From assembly GCF_900141915.1 (NCBI RefSeq), contig NZ_FQZG01000012.1, positions 17,856 to 81,855 on the forward strand: a stretch of DNA of 64,000 nucleotides. The letters run 5' to 3'. Below, piece after piece: positions 32,347-41,435 of the stretch; the first letter of the stretch is position 1, and each line of letters begins with the position of its first letter. The notes below the pieces were generated by a model, which was not told where the DNA came from, did no database searches, and saw nothing but the letters and a program-made list of their open reading frames with translations. The DNA comes from Tessaracoccus bendigoensis DSM 12906 (GTDB lineage Bacteria > Actinomycetota > Actinomycetes > Propionibacteriales > Propionibacteriaceae). The position numbers were made by a program, and so were the translations under genes.

Positions 32347-34152
32347 ATCGCACCATGGCTTGCGGGCCTCGTCCTGCTGGCCTGCTTCTCCCTGGGCATC
32401 TACGGGCTCGTCACCGAAGAAGTGGGCGCCATGGTGGTCGGCCTACTCATCGGATTCAGCGGCTGGCAACTGTTCAACCTGGCTCGGCTGTTGTGGGCCA
32501 GGTGGCGTTCGACGCCGATCCCCGGGGTGGCGCTCGTGCCGAGCCAGCATCCGAGGCTGGTGCGGGTGGTTGAGGAGTGCTGCTCCGCGGCCGGCGTCGA
32601 CGTGCCCGACCGGATGATCGTCATCCCGGGCGCCGGGGTGCTCGTGCAGCACAACGGACAGCGGAAGGAACTCGGTCTGCCCTTCTGCCTTCTGGTCGAG
32701 TTGAGCATTGACGAACTGCGCGCGGTGCTGACGGCCGAACTGGTGCTGCAGATCGGCGACGAAGGAGGTGCGGGAGAGCAGCTGCTTTCCCGCGTTCAGC
32801 GCCACGCGGAGGCGGCCGACGCCGTCGGCGGGTGGTTCGCCGGCCTCTACGCGGAGTGGCTGCTGTGGCTCGCGGCCCCGCTCATGGGGGCCCGGCTCAA
32901 AGAGGCGATGGCGGCGGCGGTTCGGGCCACCGACCTCGACACCGTCATCTCGGCCGCTGGAGGGGAAGTGTTGGCCGACCTGGTCTCTGACGACCTCGGC
33001 CGCGCCTTCGAACTGTTCGCCCTCGCGATGAAACGCGCATCCCTGAAGGAGCAGGCGAGCCGGATCGCGGCGCTGGAGCCCGTGCGCGAACTCGCCGCCG
33101 CCTTCTGGGAAGACGGGTGCTGGGCCCGCGAGAAGGCCGAGGCCGCGGCCGGCGACTCGCTGCATGCGCCGTCGCCGCGTGACTGGCCCTCCAACAAGGC
33201 GGCCGACCTGCTCGATAGCGACCGGGGCTGGTGGGAGCAACTCGAAGGCGCGTTGGGGGGCCGGGAGGTCGAATACGCATCCTGGCGGGAGTTGGCCCAC
33301 ACCGCGGGCCTTCAGGCCGACAGGCTGCGGCTCATGGCACTGGACAGTGAACTCAGGCACGCCGCGATGGGCCGGGCGAGCCTCGCCAACCTGCTTGCCC
33401 TGATCGAGGCGGGCTCCAGGCCACAGGAGTGGGACGGCAGCGAGGTTTCGCACATGTTCTACTACAACTTTGAGTTGGACCTCGCCGAATGGGACGAGTA
33501 TGAGGACGAGGACCAGGACGACGACCCCGAGCCGATCGACCCCTGGGTAATCGGCTGCGCCGCCGCGGTGCGCTGTTGCCTGGCCGATTCCGGAACCTAC
33601 CGGTTCGACGCCGAATCGGGGCTGCAGTTCATGCTGGAAGGCGAGGTCGTCGACATCGACAACGAGGCTGCCACGGCCATCGCATCCCGAGACACCACGA
33701 GGCTGCGCAGCAGGCTGGCCTTCCACGGCGTCGACCCGGGCGCCACGGTGGCTCCGGTGCCGGAGGGCATCTGGCTGGGGTGTCTCACGCATGTGCGTGG
33801 GCCATGGGCGGGGCGACGCGACATGCATGTGTGGAGTGACGGCGTCCTGTTCGTCCCGATCCCGCACCGCGAGCGGCTGCGCGATGAGCGCAGGCTCGAC
33901 CCCGAGGCGCAGGCCGATCGTGTTTACCGGATCTTCGCGTCCGGTGAGACGCCGCGTCTGGCCGACGGCAACCGGTGGGTCCCTGCGTCTTCGATCACCG
34001 GTGGGGAGGTGAAGCGACGGTTCGTGTGGCTCTATGCCACGTTCGAGCAGGTCGAGGGTCCGCCGCTGAAGATCAAGGCCACGATCGACTCCGAATCCTT
34101 CGATTCGGAAGAGGCCGTGGTCTCATCCCTGCGCTGGCTCACTGCCCCCTGA
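32305..34152 (+). CDS. Membrane protein with a degenerate M48 peptidase-like domain
   Basis: Starts at ATG 32305 (MHQGRRLALLFAFHIAP); ATGs at 32263 and 32296 are alternatives. 615 residues. Two N-terminal transmembrane helices (about 7-30 and 36-55) are followed by a region resembling M48 metallopeptidases: LVEECCSAAGV..PDRMIVIPG..N and LSIDELRAVLTAELVLQI. In active M48 enzymes the last segment reads ELRAVLAHELGH. Here HExxH is replaced by TAELVLQ, so zinc-dependent proteolysis is unlikely. The C-terminal half is acidic (YEDEDQDDDPEP) and unrecognised. It looks like a pseudo-peptidase. It overlaps the converging 2H gene by 14 bases at the 3' end. Confidence 0.7.
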   Translation: MHQGRRLALLFAFHIAPWLAGLVLLACFSLGIYGLVTEEVGAMVVGLLIGFSGWQLFNLARLLWARWRSTPIPGVALVPSQHPRLVRVVEECCSAAGVDVPDRMIVIPGAGVLVQHNGQRKELGLPFCLLVELSIDELRAVLTAELVLQIGDEGGAGEQLLSRVQRHAEAADAVGGWFAGLYAEWLLWLAAPLMGARLKEAMAAAVRATDLDTVISAAGGEVLADLVSDDLGRAFELFALAMKRASLKEQASRIAALEPVRELAAAFWEDGCWAREKAEAAAGDSLHAPSPRDWPSNKAADLLDSDRGWWEQLEGALGGREVEYASWRELAHTAGLQADRLRLMALDSELRHAAMGRASLANLLALIEAGSRPQEWDGSEVSHMFYYNFELDLAEWDEYEDEDQDDDPEPIDPWVIGCAAAVRCCLADSGTYRFDAESGLQFMLEGEVVDIDNEAATAIASRDTTRLRSRLAFHGVDPGATVAPVPEGIWLGCLTHVRGPWAGRRDMHVWSDGVLFVPIPHRERLRDERRLDPEAQADRVYRIFASGETPRLADGNRWVPASSITGGEVKRRFVWLYATFEQVEGPPLKIKATIDSESFDSEEAVVSSLRWLTAP

Positions 34153-34738
34153 GGTCCCAGTTGGCCAGCTCGGTCCAGTCGAACGTGCCGACCTCGGGTC
34201 GCACCGTCACCGAAACCAGGTGTACCGCCCGCACAGCGACCTGACCGACGGCGGGCACGTCGGCCAGCCGGCCCCGTACCTCGTCGTCGGAGACCTCGCC
34301 GGTGGCGTAGGCCAGTGAGACGTGCGGGCAGTGGGGTGCCTGGGGCAGCGGCTCGTCGCTGAACGCCGAGGCCGCATCCCGAACCGCCACGACCAGGCGA
34401 TCCCAGGCGTCGGACGGCTCGGCGCTGCAGTTGACCGACTGGCCCCACACCTCGGGCGCACCGAGCCGCAGTTCGAAGGCGGGCACTTCTGCGATCCGTG
34501 CCCCGATCTCGTCGGCCAGCCTGGTCAGCCCGGCCTGGCCCAGATCGTCGTACTGTGCCAACCTCCCGACGGTGAAGTGCAGCCAGCTGCGTGGCATCCG
34601 GGGAAGTGCGGCCAGGCCGTCCAGTCGCTCGGATGCCGCCATGAGCGCGTCGGTGACGCCGTCGTCGGGAAGCGCATAGACGTGCAGGGACCCGTCGTTG
34701 CGGGCCCACGGGGTCATGGCGTCGAAGAAGCTGTGCAT
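34139..34738 (-). CDS. 2H phosphoesterase superfamily protein (2'-5' RNA ligase-like)
   Basis: A 199-residue soluble protein with the two H-x-(T/S) motifs of the 2H superfamily: WLHFTVGRL near residue 54 and CPHVSLAYATG near residue 138. The spacing and size match LigT/cyclic phosphodiesterase-like proteins, which hydrolyse or form 2',3'-cyclic or 2'-5' phosphodiester bonds in RNA or nucleotides. Substrate unknown. It is divergent from the PrsW gene and convergent with the M48-like gene (14-base tail overlap). Confidence 0.82.
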   Translation of the reverse strand: MHSFFDAMTPWARNDGSLHVYALPDDGVTDALMAASERLDGLAALPRMPRSWLHFTVGRLAQYDDLGQAGLTRLADEIGARIAEVPAFELRLGAPEVWGQSVNCSAEPSDAWDRLVVAVRDAASAFSDEPLPQAPHCPHVSLAYATGEVSDDEVRGRLADVPAVGQVAVRAVHLVSVTVRPEVGTFDWTELANWDLRGQ

Positions 34739-34794
34739 GGCCCCAACGGTATCGGCGGGGAACGGTCTGTGACGACCGGTACGCTTGGGCCATC

Positions 34795-36360
34795 ATGACT
34801 GAAGCCAGAATCTCGAACCGCTTGCGGGTGCTCAACGGCCTGCCGAAGGCGGTTGTGTCGGGCTCGCAGCGGCCGTGGTACACCGACGCCAAGGTGTGGG
34901 CGACATTCGGGGCGGTGGCCGTCATGGTGGTGGCCTCGCTGTTCCTGGCCCAGTGGCGCCACTGGGTGTTGGCGCGGCCGGTCGCCTGGGTGCCGATCGT
35001 GGTGGTTGGGGTGGCGCTGCCGTTCTTCCTGAACTTCACCAGAGCGGGCAGGTGGGTCAGGGACAAACCTGTCTTCTGGCTCGCGCTCATCCTGCTTCCG
35101 CTCTACTTCGCCGGGCTCTACAGCGAGTACTGGATGATGCACCCGGACGTGGTTTTCGAGGACGGTTCCCGATCGCTCGGCATCTCAAACGAGGCCATCC
35201 GCAAGGGCGCCTTCTACGCGGTGTGGACGGCGCTGGCGTATTCGGTGCTGTTCATCTGGCTGGACCGTTTCCGGGCGTCCCAACCCATGGTCTGGCTGCT
35301 CGTCTTCGGGTGGGGGGCGGCAGCCTCGACCTGGTTCTCGCTCCACGTCAACACCTGGATGGGGCAGGCGATGGCGACCCGTGAAGCCAACGCCGACTCC
35401 GGGGCCCGCGCAGCCGTGTTCTCCGCCCCGTTCGTTGAAGAGTTCGCGAAGGCCACCGTGCTGATCCTGCTGGTGATCCTCTGGCGCAACCGGATCGTCT
35501 CCAGGCTCTCGATCATCGCGTTGGCCGGCCTGTCGGCCATCGGGTTCGCGTTCGTGGAGAACATCCTCTACTACTCGCGCGTCTGGATGCAGGCCACCAA
35601 CGACATCACCATCGCCAACCCCGACGAGACGATGCTCGAGCTGGTCATGCTGCGCGGCGTCTACACCTCCTTCGGGCATCCGCTGTTCACGATCATGACC
35701 GGAGCAGGGCTCGCGATCGGGCTCGGCGCGCGCAGCAAGATCGTGCGCGTGCTCGCCCCGGTCGGCGGTTTCATGCTCGCCTGCTTCGGGCACATGCTGT
35801 TCAACGGGCTCTCATCGACCAACCCCATCGAAGCCCTCATGATGCCCTGGTACATGGCGTTGGCGCTGGTGGGGGTCATCACCATCTCACTGATCGTCAG
35901 CGTCGCAGGCAACGGCCAGATCATCCGGGCCCGGCTCACCGACTACCAGCGCGCGGGTTGGATTGGGCCCCGTGAGGTCGAGCTGTTCGGCGGGCCCCTG
36001 CGCCGCGCCCGTCTGCTGTTCTGGTCGATCTTCCGGGGCCCGAAGAAGTGGTGGCACACCGCGAAGCTCGTGCGCCGCTACACCGAGTTGGCCTACCTGC
36101 GCGACAAGATGACCCGCGGCACCGTCGGTGCACCCGGCGACGACCGCGCGCACGACATCCTGCACGAGATCGAGACGCTGCGCCCGAAGGCGCTGACCGA
36201 CTACACGGGTCTGCCCCTCCTGCCGCCGCGCAGGAAGAAGCGGGCCTATCCTTCCGAGCTGCTCCCAGGCGAGAGTCCTGGGCCGCTGACGTCCCACTAT
36301 CCAGCGCCCACCGCACCCGGCCCCGCAGGCGTCGGAGGAAACTGGCCGGCCCCGAGATGA
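34795..36360 (+). CDS. PrsW-family intramembrane metalloprotease
   Basis: A 521-residue polytopic protein with about nine hydrophobic segments. PrsW signature residues are present: EEFAK (about residue 215), FAFVEN (about 252), the His in GHPLF (about 295), and GHMLFN (about 335). PrsW proteases cleave membrane-bound anti-sigma factors or other signalling proteins (RsiW in Bacillus). The cytoplasmic C-terminus of about 130 residues is polar and Pro-rich at the end. A TACGCT -10-like box lies eight bases before the start. Its stop overlaps the next GTPase gene start by four bases, so the membrane protease and the GTPases are translationally coupled. Confidence 0.88.
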   Translation: MTEARISNRLRVLNGLPKAVVSGSQRPWYTDAKVWATFGAVAVMVVASLFLAQWRHWVLARPVAWVPIVVVGVALPFFLNFTRAGRWVRDKPVFWLALILLPLYFAGLYSEYWMMHPDVVFEDGSRSLGISNEAIRKGAFYAVWTALAYSVLFIWLDRFRASQPMVWLLVFGWGAAASTWFSLHVNTWMGQAMATREANADSGARAAVFSAPFVEEFAKATVLILLVILWRNRIVSRLSIIALAGLSAIGFAFVENILYYSRVWMQATNDITIANPDETMLELVMLRGVYTSFGHPLFTIMTGAGLAIGLGARSKIVRVLAPVGGFMLACFGHMLFNGLSSTNPIEALMMPWYMALALVGVITISLIVSVAGNGQIIRARLTDYQRAGWIGPREVELFGGPLRRARLLFWSIFRGPKKWWHTAKLVRRYTELAYLRDKMTRGTVGAPGDDRAHDILHEIETLRPKALTDYTGLPLLPPRRKKRAYPSELLPGESPGPLTSHYPAPTAPGPAGVGGNWPAPR

Positions 36361-38081
36361 GCGGGGTGCAACAGCTTATCGAGGCCTTCGACAACCTCGA
36401 ACGGACGATTCCCGCAGCCCAGTTCCCGTTGCCGCTGGACGGCGCCGAGTCCCTCCGCTCCCTCGCAGGCTCAATCGGCAATGAGGTCCGCGACCACCTG
36501 GTGCCCCGAGCAAGCCGTCTCGATGCGCCGCTGCTAGCCGTCGTCGGCGGGTCGACCGGGGCGGGCAAATCGACCCTGGTGAACTCGCTGCTGCGGGTCG
36601 AGGTCAGCAGGCCCGGCGTGCTTAGGCCCACCACCAAATCGCCTGTGCTGGTGTGCCATCCCGACGACGAAGCCTGGTTCCGCTCTGACCGGGTGCTGCC
36701 CGGCCTGGTGCGCACCGACACCCAATTCCACGACTCCCGCGCGCTGCGCATCGTCGCTTTCCCGGAGCTACCGCCAGGCCTCGCGCTACTGGATGCGCCA
36801 GACATCGACTCGATCGATGACATCAACCGGGCGCTCGCACAGCAGTTGCTGCTCGCGGCCGACCTCTGGCTGTTCGTGACCTCAGCGGCACGTTACGCCG
36901 ACGCCGTCCCCTGGGGCTACCTGGCGGCGGCCGCGCAGCGCAACACCGTCGTCGGCGTCATCGTCAACCGCTGCCCACCCGGTGCGCTGAACGACGTGGC
37001 AGGTCACCTGGCGCAGCTGCTCGCCGAACGCGGGCTCTCGTCAGCCAAGCTCTTCGCCGTCGCTGAACGTGCGCTCGCCTCCGACGGGCTGCTCCCCATG
37101 GGTGACGTCATCGCCATCCGGCAGTGGCTCGGCCACCTCGCGTCGGCTTCCGATGCGCGGTCGCAGGTCGCCGTGCAGACCCTTGCGGGTTCGGTGCGCT
37201 CGCTGGCTCCGCAGCTCGACGAACTCATCGACGGGGTGCGTCAACAGGAGGACGCGCTCAGCGCGCTGCGCTCGATTTCCGAAGCAACCTACCGCGATGC
37301 CGCGGCTGAGGTCGCCTTGGCCGCCAGCGACGGCACCATGCTCAGGGGCGAGATCCTCAGCCGCTGGCAGGATCTCGTGGGCACCGGGGAGTTCATGCGC
37401 GGCATAGAGGAACGTATCGGGGCGATCCGCGACCGCATCGTCGGCTGGTTCAGGGGCGAGCAGAAGGCCGAGGCGGTGCAGGGCGCGATCTCAGATTCGC
37501 TGTCCGCCGTCCTTGTGGAGGCGGGGGAGCGCGCCGCCGAGGACACCGCAACCGCATGGGGCCGCACCCGCTGGGGGCGTGAGATCGTTGCGGCCGAACC
37601 GTCCCTGAGCCGCGCGTCCGCTGAGTTTGGTGAGCGGGCCGCCGAGGCCGTTCGTGCCTGGCAGTCCGACATCCTCCGCCTCGTTGCGGAAGAGGGCCGT
37701 GGCAAGAGGATGAAGGCCCGCCTGCTGGCCATCGGCACCAACGTCGCAGGAGCCTGCCTCATCATCGTCGTGTTCGCCGCCACCGGCGGCCTGACGACCG
37801 CGGAGGTCGGGATCGCCGGAGGCACCTCGTTGCTGGCGCAGCGCCTCCTTGAGGCGGTCTTCGGTGAGGAGGAGGTGCGCAGGCTCGCGGTCGAGGCGCA
37901 GCGCCTGCTCCGAGACAGGATCGATTCGGTGCTGGCCGGCGAACTCGCCAGGTTCGGGGCGGTCCTCGACTCGCTCGCCGTCGACGGCGACGCCGCAGCC
38001 AAGTTGGGCGCCGCGGCAGCACAGCTGCGTTCGGCGGCGAAGGCGGCGTTCGACGACCTCACCGCGCCGGAGCTCAGATGA
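36357..38081 (+). CDS. Dynamin-like GTPase, first of a coupled pair
   Basis: Starts at ATG 36357 (ATGA overlap with the PrsW stop); 574 residues. The GTPase domain has the P-loop GGSTGAGKSTLVN near residue 62 and the G3 region LLDAPDIDS. A G4-like position reads VIVNRCPP instead of NKxD. A long helical region follows, and then a hydrophobic segment near residue 470 (NVAGACLIIVVFAATGGLT) that could insert into the membrane. The architecture matches bacterial dynamin-like/YfjP-type GTPases that occur as adjacent pairs in actinobacteria and act at membranes. An earlier in-frame start exists but translates shadow sequence. Confidence 0.85.
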   Translation: MSGVQQLIEAFDNLERTIPAAQFPLPLDGAESLRSLAGSIGNEVRDHLVPRASRLDAPLLAVVGGSTGAGKSTLVNSLLRVEVSRPGVLRPTTKSPVLVCHPDDEAWFRSDRVLPGLVRTDTQFHDSRALRIVAFPELPPGLALLDAPDIDSIDDINRALAQQLLLAADLWLFVTSAARYADAVPWGYLAAAAQRNTVVGVIVNRCPPGALNDVAGHLAQLLAERGLSSAKLFAVAERALASDGLLPMGDVIAIRQWLGHLASASDARSQVAVQTLAGSVRSLAPQLDELIDGVRQQEDALSALRSISEATYRDAAAEVALAASDGTMLRGEILSRWQDLVGTGEFMRGIEERIGAIRDRIVGWFRGEQKAEAVQGAISDSLSAVLVEAGERAAEDTATAWGRTRWGREIVAAEPSLSRASAEFGERAAEAVRAWQSDILRLVAEEGRGKRMKARLLAIGTNVAGACLIIVVFAATGGLTTAEVGIAGGTSLLAQRLLEAVFGEEEVRRLAVEAQRLLRDRIDSVLAGELARFGAVLDSLAVDGDAAAKLGAAAAQLRSAAKAAFDDLTAPELR

Positions 38082-39676
38082 CGACGGTCGAAAAGCTCGA
38101 TGCCCTCGCGGAGGTGGTTGACCTCGTCGACGGCCGTGTAGACGGCGAACTGGTGCGCGATACCCGCCAGCTGCTGGCGCACGCCTCGCGTCGGCTAGCT
38201 GCCGGGCCGCAGACCACCGTCGCGCTCGCCGGCGCAACCGGTTCGGGCAAATCGAGCTTGTTCAACGCGCTCAGCGGCACCCGCCTGGCGGAGCAGGGCG
38301 TCCGTCGCCCCACCACCTCGAAGACGTTGGCCGTGAGCTTCACCGCCACCAATCCCGACCTGCTCGACCTGATCGGCGTCGAGCGTCGACGCGAGGCGAA
38401 ACCGCCAATCCCGGGCCTGACGGATGTCGTGCTGTTGGACCTGCCCGACCACGACTCATTCTCTGGCCGGCACCGCGACGAGGTCGACCGGATGGTCGGG
38501 CTGGTCGACCAGTTCATCTGGGTCCTCGACCCGCAGAAGTACGCCGACGCCGCCATTCATCAGCGTTACCTGCGCCCGTTGGCCCGGCACCGTGACGTGA
38601 TCACCGTCGTGCTCAACCAGGCCGACCTCCTGCCGCCGGATCAACTTGAGCAGTGCCTGGCCCACATCCGCAGGCTGCTGGACGCCGATGGCCTGCACGG
38701 GGTGCCGCTGCTGGCGACCAGCGCCCTGACCGGCATGGGGGTCGACGACCTCCGCGAACGACTCGTCGTCCTGGCCGGCGGTAAACGGGCGGCAGCCCAG
38801 CGGCTCGCCGCCGACGTCGCGGTTGCGGCCAGCCGGTTCGACCCGGAGGTCGGGCACGGGCCGACAGGGAAGGTCGAGAAGGAGACGGTGAGCAGGCTCA
38901 ATGCGCAACTGTCGGCCGCCGCGGGGGTGCCCGTCGTCGTCGACGCCGTCAGAGACTCGGTGCGGTACCGTGGCCAGCTGGCCACCGGTTGGCCCCTGGT
39001 CAAATGGCTCGGACGGCTGCGCCCCGACCCGCTGAAGCGGCTGCGTCTGGGTGGCCCCGAGAAAACGCCGGGTGAGGCACCCGTGCTGACCCGCAGTTCG
39101 CTACCGCCGAGGTCGGTGGCCGCGGACGCACACCTGGCGACGGGGCTTCGGGCATTCTCGCAGGAGTTGGGGGAGGGGATGACGGCCACGTGGAGTCGGT
39201 CGATCACCGCCGTCGTCCACGCCGCGACACGTGGGCTGCCAGACGAACTCGACCGGGCCGTCGTGGCCGTCGACCTCAAGGTCGCCCGGCCCCCAATCTG
39301 GTGGGGGGTGATCCGGGCGCTGCAGTGGCTGCTCATCGCCGCCGTCGTCGTCGGCCTCGGCTGGCTCACGGTCAACGGGCTGCTCGGCTACTTCGGGTTG
39401 CCCGGCCTCGGCATGGTGCCGATCGGCCCCGAGGGTGGGTTCCGTGTGCCGCTTCCGACCATCCTTTCGCTCGGCGGGCTCCTCGCGGGGGTGCTGCTCA
39501 GCGTCTGCTCACAGCTGATCATCGGCGCAACCGCACTCGACGCGGCGCGTCGGGCCCGGAAATCGTTGGACGCCGCGGTCGCCGAGGTCGCACGGAGCCG
39601 GATCGTCGCCCCTGCCGAGGCCGAGATGGCACGCTACGTCGCCGCCCGGAAGGCCCTCGACCGCATCCTTCACTGA
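38078..39676 (+). CDS. Dynamin-like/YfjP-type GTPase, second of the pair
   Basis: A 532-residue protein overlapping the first GTPase gene by four bases. G1 is GATGSGKSS near residue 51, G3 is DLPDHDS and G4 is NQADLLPP. The C-terminal part has two transmembrane helices (WGVIRALQWLLIAAVVVGLGW and LPTILSLGGLLAGVLL), so it is membrane-anchored. Paired GTPases of this type act together in membrane remodelling or septum function in related actinobacteria. Coupling with PrsW suggests a membrane-stress role, which is inferred. Both partners keep an intact P-loop. Confidence 0.87.
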   Translation: MTTVEKLDALAEVVDLVDGRVDGELVRDTRQLLAHASRRLAAGPQTTVALAGATGSGKSSLFNALSGTRLAEQGVRRPTTSKTLAVSFTATNPDLLDLIGVERRREAKPPIPGLTDVVLLDLPDHDSFSGRHRDEVDRMVGLVDQFIWVLDPQKYADAAIHQRYLRPLARHRDVITVVLNQADLLPPDQLEQCLAHIRRLLDADGLHGVPLLATSALTGMGVDDLRERLVVLAGGKRAAAQRLAADVAVAASRFDPEVGHGPTGKVEKETVSRLNAQLSAAAGVPVVVDAVRDSVRYRGQLATGWPLVKWLGRLRPDPLKRLRLGGPEKTPGEAPVLTRSSLPPRSVAADAHLATGLRAFSQELGEGMTATWSRSITAVVHAATRGLPDELDRAVVAVDLKVARPPIWWGVIRALQWLLIAAVVVGLGWLTVNGLLGYFGLPGLGMVPIGPEGGFRVPLPTILSLGGLLAGVLLSVCSQLIIGATALDAARRARKSLDAAVAEVARSRIVAPAEAEMARYVAARKALDRILH

Positions 39677-39743
39677 CGCGTTCGGCCCCACGCGGGCAAG
39701 CTGGCATACTTGCCTGCGGTCAACCCGAAGGGATCTGCTCACA

Positions 39744-41423
39744 GTGGCTGAGTTCATCTACACCATGTACAACGTCCGCAAGACGGTCGGCGACAAGGTC
39801 ATCCTCGACGACGTCACGTTGTCGTTCTACCCAGGCGCCAAGATCGGCGTCGTGGGCCCGAACGGCGCGGGCAAGTCGACGATGCTCAAGCTGATGGCGG
39901 GCCTCGACCGGCCCAACAACGGCGAGGCGAACCTCCAGAAGGGCGCCACCGTCGGCATCCTGCTGCAGGAGCCGCCGCTCGACGAGGATAAGACGGTCAT
40001 CGAGAACGTCGAACTCGCGGTCGCCGAGACCAAGGCGATGCTCGGCCGCTACGACGAGATCGGCATGGCCATGGCCGAGCCGGACGCCGACTTCGATGCA
40101 CTGATGGACGAGATGGGGCGGCTGCAGACCGAGCTCGAGCACCGCAACGCGTGGGAGATCGACTCGATGCTGGAGCAGGCGATGGACGCCCTCCAGTGCC
40201 CGCCGGCCGACACGCCGGTGAGCGTGCTCTCCGGTGGCGAACGACGCCGGGTCGCGCTGTGCAAGCTGCTGCTCGAGGCACCCGACCTGCTGCTCCTGGA
40301 CGAGCCTACCAACCACCTCGACGCCGAATCGGTCGACTGGCTTGAGAAGCACCTCAAGAGCTACCAGGGTGCCGTGCTGGCCGTCACACACGACCGCTAC
40401 TTCCTCGACAACGTCGCGGAATGGATCTGCGAGATCGACCGCGGGCGCCTGCACCCTTACGAGGGCAACTATTCAACCTACCTGGAGACCAAGCGGCAGC
40501 GGCTCCAGATCGAGGGCAAGAAGGACGCCAAGCGCGCCAAGATCCTCGAGAAGGAACTCGAGTGGGTGCGCTCCAACCCGAAGGCTCGCCAGGCCAAGAG
40601 CAAGGCGCGTCTCGCACGCTACGAGGAACTGGCAGCAGAGGCGGAGCGTAACCGCGCCGTCGACCTGGCCGAGATCAACATCCCGCCCGGCCCGCGCCTG
40701 GGGTCGGTCGTCCTGGACGTGAAGAACCTGAAGAAGGGCTTCGGCGACCGCGTCCTGATCAAGGATCTTTCGTTCACGCTGCCGCGCGCCGGCATCGTCG
40801 GCATCATCGGTCCGAACGGCGTCGGCAAGACGACGCTGTTCAAGACGATCACCGGGCTCGAACAGCCCGACGCTGGCAGCGTCAAGGTCGGCGAGACGGT
40901 CTCGTTCAGCTATGTCGACCAGAACCGTGCGGGCCTCGACGCCAAGAAGAACGTGTGGGAGGTCGTCTCGGATGGCCTAGATTACATCAAGGTCGCCAAC
41001 TTCGAGATGCCGTCGCGTGCCTACGTAGCGTCGTTCGGCTTCAAGGGCCCGGACCAGCAGAAGCTGGCAGGTGTCCTGTCGGGTGGCGAGCGGAACCGGC
41101 TGAACCTGGCGCTCACGCTGAAGCAGGGCGGCAACGTTCTGCTACTCGATGAGCCGACCAACGACCTGGATGTCGAGACGCTGCAGTCGTTGGAGGATGC
41201 GCTGCTCGACTTCCCGGGGTGCGCCGTCGTGATCTCCCACGACCGCTGGTTCCTCGACCGTGTGGCCACGCACATCCTTGCCTGGGAGGGCACGGATGAG
41301 GACCCGTCGAACTGGTACTGGTTCGAGGGCAACTTCGCCGATTACGAGGAGAACAAGGTCGCCAGGCTCGGGCCGGAGGCTTCGCGTCCGAAGTCGTCGT
41401 CGCACCGTCGCCTGACCCGCTGA
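39744..41423 (+). CDS. ettA: EttA-type ABC-F translational throttle ATPase
   Basis: Starts at GTG 39744; 559 residues, the usual EttA length. Domain 1 has GPNGAGKST, LSGGERRRV and LLLDEPTNHLD. Domain 2 has GPNGVGKTT, LSGGERNR and LLLDEPTNDLD. The linker between domains contains the charged arm (KRQRLQIEGKKDAKRAKILE). EttA binds the ribosomal E site and gates elongation according to ATP supply. This is the housekeeping type, in contrast to the resistance-type ABC-F in the mobile element at 22.4-24.0 kb. A CATACT -10-like box lies about 35 bases upstream, inside an inverted repeat GGCAAG...CTTGCC. Confidence 0.92.
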   Translation: MAEFIYTMYNVRKTVGDKVILDDVTLSFYPGAKIGVVGPNGAGKSTMLKLMAGLDRPNNGEANLQKGATVGILLQEPPLDEDKTVIENVELAVAETKAMLGRYDEIGMAMAEPDADFDALMDEMGRLQTELEHRNAWEIDSMLEQAMDALQCPPADTPVSVLSGGERRRVALCKLLLEAPDLLLLDEPTNHLDAESVDWLEKHLKSYQGAVLAVTHDRYFLDNVAEWICEIDRGRLHPYEGNYSTYLETKRQRLQIEGKKDAKRAKILEKELEWVRSNPKARQAKSKARLARYEELAAEAERNRAVDLAEINIPPGPRLGSVVLDVKNLKKGFGDRVLIKDLSFTLPRAGIVGIIGPNGVGKTTLFKTITGLEQPDAGSVKVGETVSFSYVDQNRAGLDAKKNVWEVVSDGLDYIKVANFEMPSRAYVASFGFKGPDQQKLAGVLSGGERNRLNLALTLKQGGNVLLLDEPTNDLDVETLQSLEDALLDFPGCAVVISHDRWFLDRVATHILAWEGTDEDPSNWYWFEGNFADYEENKVARLGPEASRPKSSSHRRLTR

Positions 41424-41435
41424 CCCGCCTGCTGT

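Noticed and set aside
32443..33867. 474-codon minus-strand open frame
   Set aside because: Antisense shadow of the M48-like gene. The plus strand has membrane helices and protein-like composition.
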